DNA of 39,619 nucleotides. It comes from Rhizaria sp. SCN 62-66 (Eukaryota > Rhizaria, unplaced). Below are positions 35,601-39,619 of the stretch, piece by piece. The notes below the pieces were generated by a model. It ran no database searches, was not told the origin of the DNA, and was given only the letters and a program-made list of their open reading frames with translations. The translations under genes were made by a program, and so were the position numbers. Every line of letters starts with the position of its first letter. The first letter of the stretch is position 1. Where the stretch lies: positions 1 to 39,619 of the forward strand of contig MEDY01000312.1 in the NCBI GenBank assembly GCA_001724265.1, read 5' to 3'.

Positions 35601-37209
35601 TCTATCATTCACGCACATCCCGCATTTTTATTCTTGAAGTGTTGCTTATTTCATTATTTTTGTCTTTTTTTTTAATCTTCAAAAAATTTATTCTCAACTC
35701 TTGTTTGCATCGCTTGCACGCTTCCATCCCACGCTGTGCCGCCCGCCGCGCGCAGCGTGGTCCTGTCGCTGGGCGCGCTGCACGAGCGCTGGGGTCGGCC
35801 CGCAGACGCGCTGCACTGGCACCGGCGCGCGCTGGAGCTGAACCCCGACGCGGCCGCCGCGTGGGCGCAGGCGGGGCACATGCTCGCGCAGTACGTTCAC
35901 GCATATTACCCAAATTGGATATCACTTGATCACGAATGACGTTGCACACAAAAGATGCTGTTTAGCTTGGGATTTACTGTAAATAGCTTTTTGTTGCTTG
36001 ATGTCAACGTATTATTTGCATTCGAATTTGTTTTATCACGCTGCCCCATATATATTGTTTTCTCTTGTTTTTCCCCCTAAGACTGGGCCACACGGCCGCC
36101 GCCGTGGCCGCCTACCGCCGCGCCGTGGCGCTGCCGGACTCGGGCGCGCGGGACAGCCAGGCCATCCAGCCGCTCGCGCGCCTGCTCGCGTCGCTGGGGC
36201 GCGCGCAGGAGGCCGCCGAGGTGCAGCGACTGGTACGTTGCTGTTGCTACTGCTGCTGCTGCTGATGCTGTGTCAATGACGTTGTTTTACTGTTGTTCAC
36301 GTTCAATTCTGCATTTACAGTTGCCGGCGTGGCTTGTGGTTACAACTGTGTTTCACGCAAAACTATCATGAAATTGCTTGCTTTGATGATCACGACGCGT
36401 TATGCTTCTTAAAACAAACTCATCTCACTGTTTTCCTTTCCCTGCGTTTACTTTGCATTGCTTCCACAGCTCTTCGACCTGCCCTCGAGCGCGGCGCTGT
36501 CTCCACTGGCCGTGGAAGCGATGTCGCACACCGTGGCCTTCCTGCTGGCGCTCGCCACGCCTCCCGCGCTGGCCGAGGCCGCCGCGCTGTGTCGCCGCAT
36601 GCTCGCCGCCGCGCTCGCTGCAGACGCGGCCGCGGACGCCGGTGACGCCGCAGACGGCGCCGCCGCTGCTGCGGCTGCCGAGAGCGCTGCGGGCGCGAGC
36701 CCCGGGGTGAACGAGAGCGCGCGGGTGGGCGCGATCCGCCGCACGCTCGCAGGGTACGTGCTATTGTGCTATTGTGCAACTTTGACATGACATATCTTAC
36801 GAAAGCTCCAGTTTTAGAAGTTATATTACTTAACAAAGTAGTATAGGGTAGAAGCGGTGTTTGTATGTAGGTTCATTTTTGCCAAAGTGAGTTGTCGTCC
36901 GCTTCTACCCTATACTACTACAAGTTGTGTATCACAACATTTAAGTTTATAATGCATGATATCGCTATTAAAACGAACTATATTCGACTGTTTTCACAAG
37001 TATTAATTGCTTTCCACTTTTTTTTTTTGCTGTGCTGCAGTGTCGAGGCCCGACTGGCGCGCGCTGAGACGAGGCGCGCCAAGGCCAACGCAGCCACTGC
37101 AGCCGCTGCCGCTGCTGCTGCAGTTGCCGCTGCGACGGCTAACCGGAACAATATCAACTTTGCGGATGGCGTCAACACCAGCACTGCGAGTGACGTAACG
37201 TACTTCTGA
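32647..37209 (+). CDS. CDC23: Anaphase-promoting complex subunit CDC23/APC8 (TPR protein)
   Basis: Eight exons: 32647-33690, 33875-34198, 34411-34998, 35194-35510, 35756-35890, 36082-36232, 36470-36753 and 37041-37209. All phases agree, giving 1,003 residues ending in TGA. Segments align in order with the CDC23 family: KYIKLYARLL; the LLYLLALAAADAGD helix pair before WALLIE; LPLPAHW (family LPxxWM); AELALLARDM; then TPR units YVAAHHFAALDELGQARK, RYWLFLAHLY, LGALHERWGRPADALHWHRR and WAQAGHMLAQLGHTAAAVAAYRR. APC8 is a scaffold TPR subunit of the APC/C ubiquitin ligase, which degrades cyclins and securin. The protein is longer than usual (~560-600) because of a low-complexity N-terminal region (first ~270 residues) and Ser/Ala/Gly inserts. 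The upstream in-frame start at 32596 is TTG, so ATG 32647 is preferred. A generic TPR protein is the alternative. Confidence 0.75.
36837..36919. repeat. 21-bp perfect inverted repeat in CDC23 intron 7
   Basis: Arms at 36837-36857 and 36899-36919 are exact reverse complements with a 41-nt loop. The arm reads AGTAGTATAGGGTAGAAGC plus GG. It lies wholly within the 287-nt intron 36754-37040, between the donor and the polypyrimidine tract. It could be a MITE remnant, a small-RNA hairpin or a structure that brings splice sites together. Confidence 0.75.
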
Positions 37210-37566
37210 GGTGGTGCTGATCTTCTCGGATTTTACGATTAGGGTTATTTAGCTGAATTAAGTTAAGAGTGAATACCTGCACAAGGACTCCATAAATACA
37301 GTATTTCAAAATCAGACTTTACTCGATCTATCTTTGGCTTACTAGCGCCGCTTTTGTTGTTTCACCACAAGTGATGTGCGACTGACTACAGTGGTGACTC
37401 GTGACATGAAGGGGTAGGAAACGCATTGCTTCGCCGAGCAATATCACCACTCTCTGACCGTCACTGAGAATACCACGTCTGCGTGGAACACAAGTCATAA
37501 TTAAACAACTTATCTTACAACTTCACTTTCTTCTGCGCTTTATTATCCACAGGAGCGACCAATCTA
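37210..37566. other. Spacer between CDC23 and Rab genes
   Basis: A 357-bp spacer between tandem plus-strand genes. TTATTATCCACAG ending at 37552 is acceptor-like and sits 14 nt before the Rab ATG. No gene is seen. Confidence 0.5.
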
Positions 37567-38677
37567 ATGGAAGCTATTCCCACTCTCAAGATCCTCTTGG
37601 TACGTTCTTCTCCCACGCTCGCCAGCCTCATAACCGCCCTATATATCCTCAAGACTAAACTCACAACGTTAAACGAACTACTTTTATTGCTCCTCTGTGT
37701 TTTTCGCCACCACTCTTGGTTCCAGGTCGGCGAGAGCGGCGTGGGCAAGACTTGCATCACCAACGCCTTTGAGAAGGACGGCGCCTTCGACGATACCGTC
37801 GCGCCGACAGTCTTCCTCGCGCTTAAGTACCGCGTCGTTACCGCAGCAGACGGGCAGCAGTACAAAATCACTATGTGGGGTACGCACACCGCGCAGCACT
37901 CTAACGCACGACAGCAAACTTGCAGAAACGGATTCCTCACTCATTCTTTTTTTTTTCTTCTTTCTCTTCTTCTTCTCTTGCGGCCCCGTCCCAGACACTG
38001 CTGGCCAGGAGCGCTTCGGCGCGCTGAACCGCGCGTTCTACCGGCGCGCGCACGCGGCCCTGATTGTGTACGACATCACGTCACGCGCTTCGTTCGACCG
38101 CGTGGCGCACTGGGTGGCCGAGATCACGGACCACTGCGCGGGCGCCGAGGAGGCCGTGCTCATGCTCGTCGGCAACAAGCTCGACCGCGCGGACGAGCGC
38201 GCCGTATCCTTTGCCGAGGGCGCCGCGATGGCGCGCGCGCACGACATGCTCTACATTGAGACCTCCGCGCGCAGCTACGCTGGCGTGCGCCAGGTATGGC
38301 CTCGAAACACATTGCAAATACGCGTTTGGACTATTCTGAGTGTTTGCGATACTATGCTTCACAGACTATGATCGATTGAGTGTTGTTTTTTTGTTTTATT
38401 TTTGTTTTTGCGCTTACATCCCTTTATCCCCCTATTTTCTTTTACCTGTTTCAAATTCGTTTATTTCGTCTTTGATGTCCTATCCTGATGATCTAATTGA
38501 TGTCCCCCGCAGGCGTTCGACGAGGTGCTGCAGAAGATAATCGACAGCGGCGTGATTGAAGCCCACGCCACGGCGCAGGGCAGCGGCAGCGGCGCCAAGG
38601 GCGAGCCCGCCGCGGCCGTCGACGTCACCGCGGGGGCCACCGCGGGCAACGGCAACGAGGGCTACTACTGCTGTTGA
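37567..38677 (+). CDS. RAB18: Rab18-like small GTPase
   Basis: Four exons: 37567-37599, 37726-37879, 37995-38293 and 38513-38677, giving 216 residues ending in TGA. Motifs: P-loop GESGVGKT (13-20), WDTAGQERF (62-70), NKLD (123-126) and ETSA (151-154), and a double-Cys end GYYCC, the usual Rab geranylgeranylation signal. TLKILLVGESGVGKT, HCAGAEEAVLMLVGNK and AFDEVLQKII match the Rab18 branch best. Rab18 acts on ER and lipid-droplet membranes; the role here is inferred. Switch I is divergent: where Rabs have TIGVDF the sequence has TVFLAL after AP, keeping the Mg-binding Thr (39) but losing the Rab-specific Gly/Asp. Introns start GTACGT, GTACGC and GTATGG. Other Rab subfamilies are possible. 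Confidence 0.88.
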
Positions 38678-39476
38678 GTGCGAGGGAACGCTATACCACG
38701 CTCTAGAGTGTGATATCTACACAATAGAGGAATGCGATGTGCTGTTGGTTGCATTGACCGCGCCGCATTGTTTGCACTGCGAAGCCACTGCTGCCACACC
38801 GCGATTATAGCGGGAATTTGATGACGAATGTGCCAAGAGCAGAAATCTGGCCAATGATTGTGATTATAACAACATTGATGATCATACAACTGTTTTGAGT
38901 TATAGTATTCAGGTTTTGCAGCTTTTGTTTGCAAAAGGAACTTTCTGTCTGCGCGGAGCATGTTTGCCATGCACAGCAGCCACAGCGCAAATTTCTTCAG
39001 ACGCAGTAACAAAATAATCGGTAAAATACATGCAGACGACACAGAGTTGCCACATCAGCACGGTTTTTTAAATACGCATAATCATGCGGGCACAACGAAC
39101 ACATCTCACCGCAAGCAGATCATGATATTTTGAGAACCCCAACGGAAAGGACGGGGCAGGTGGTGTCGAAGAGTGCGCAACTACAATGTGAGATTGCTAA
39201 CCATTTGCGCACAAACACGACGGCGATTTTGTGTGATGATAGTGTTTATGAATTTATTATGACAACGAGGTAAATGTAGTGAACATTCGGTTTGTTATTA
39301 ATAGAACGAAGTTGTGGCAGTGGACAACATTTGGACTAACTGACCTACTTTAAATGTGCATTTACGCAATTCTACGACTTGATGTTTATATGTAAGGATA
39401 CCAAGGAATATGCTCAATTATGCTGTATATCGAGGACTATTTGAGGGGAAATAAAAATTAAGTTTGTACATGTACG
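38678..39476. other. AT-rich 3' region without a recognised gene
   Basis: About 800 bp downstream of the Rab stop. The only ORFs of note (for example 38665-39042 minus) have no coding bias or motif. No tRNA or repeat is seen. Confidence 0.45.
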
Positions 39477-39477
39477 T

Positions 39478-39619
39478 ACTTTCCAAGAGATCAGTATTGT
39501 CGTTCTTGCAGGCCATCAACGTACCACGTGACAGCATTTGCCATGTTGTTGCTGCTGCTTTTGTTGCTGTTATTTTGTTGTTACTGCTGCTGCTATTGCT
39601 GCTTCTGCTTTTTTTTTTT
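39478..39619 (-). CDS. Possible partial exon of a gene entering from the right
   Basis: On the minus strand the window edge begins with an A run, then an open Ser/Asn/Ala-rich frame (AGC AAT AGC AGC..., later TTWQMLSRGTLMACKND). It reaches a sequence AAA|GTACGTAC that matches the dominant donor of this window. It could be the end of an exon, but there is no homology and the segment is short. It may instead be a CAG/CAA-like microsatellite. Confidence 0.2.

Noticed and set aside
39543-39619. Leu/Cys-rich plus-strand ORF at the right edge
   Set aside because: It is a CTG/TTG-type microsatellite reading with no further support.
1-39619. tRNA, rRNA, CRISPR or transposase
   Set aside because: I scanned by eye for GTTCRANYC-type tRNA B boxes, regular spaced repeats and transposase motifs and saw none that fit.

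Overview
This is nuclear DNA of a GC-rich microbial eukaryote (protist, alga or fungus-like; I cannot place it further). The evidence is spliceosomal introns of about 100-290 nt, strongly GC-biased exons set in AT-rich introns and spacers, eukaryote-only families (CDK, APC/C subunit, Rab, HMG box), and long Ala/Ser/Gln/His/Asn homopolymer tracts. No rRNA, tRNA, transposon or CRISPR array was recognised.

Layout, left to right. (1) Minus strand, 1-14945: a giant Ala-rich helical-repeat (PPR-like) protein of at least ~4,900 residues with a likely organelle-targeting N-terminus. It has one intron, one apparent frame break near 2640-2765, and its 3' end lies outside the window. (2) Plus strand, 16203-18902: a chromatin protein joining a split HMG box to a histone fold and a long charged tail. 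(3) Minus strand, 19264-24755: a patatin-like lipase whose second exon encodes a ~1,400-residue Q/N/S/A-rich tail. (4) Plus strand, 25804-27924: a secreted type-B carboxylesterase. (5) Minus strand, 28708-31659: a six-exon CDK1/2-like kinase with a His/Gln-rich C-terminal tail. (6) Plus strand, 32647-37209: an eight-exon CDC23/APC8 subunit of the anaphase-promoting complex. (7) Plus strand, 37567-38677: a four-exon Rab18-like GTPase. The right edge may hold part of another minus-strand exon.

The most important observation is in the lipase tail. One reading frame runs 4.2 kb from 23499 to a TAA at 19264-19266. It contains three in-frame TAG codons (22384-22386, 21322-21324, 20311-20313) and no TAA or TGA before the end. 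Coding-like composition continues unbroken through each TAG, two of the three TAGs lie next to CAG codons, and no visible gene in the window ends in TAG. This points to nuclear reassignment of UAG to a sense codon, most simply Gln, or to very efficient amber readthrough.

Other points of interest are the HMG/histone-fold fusion, the divergently arranged CDK and CDC23 genes (a kinase and a subunit of the cell-cycle ligase), two GC-AG introns in the CDK gene, a GTACGT-type donor consensus, acceptor-like sequences just upstream of most start codons, and a 21-bp perfect hairpin in a CDC23 intron. Most neighbours alternate in strand with roughly 1 kb divergent spacers, which probably hold paired promoters.
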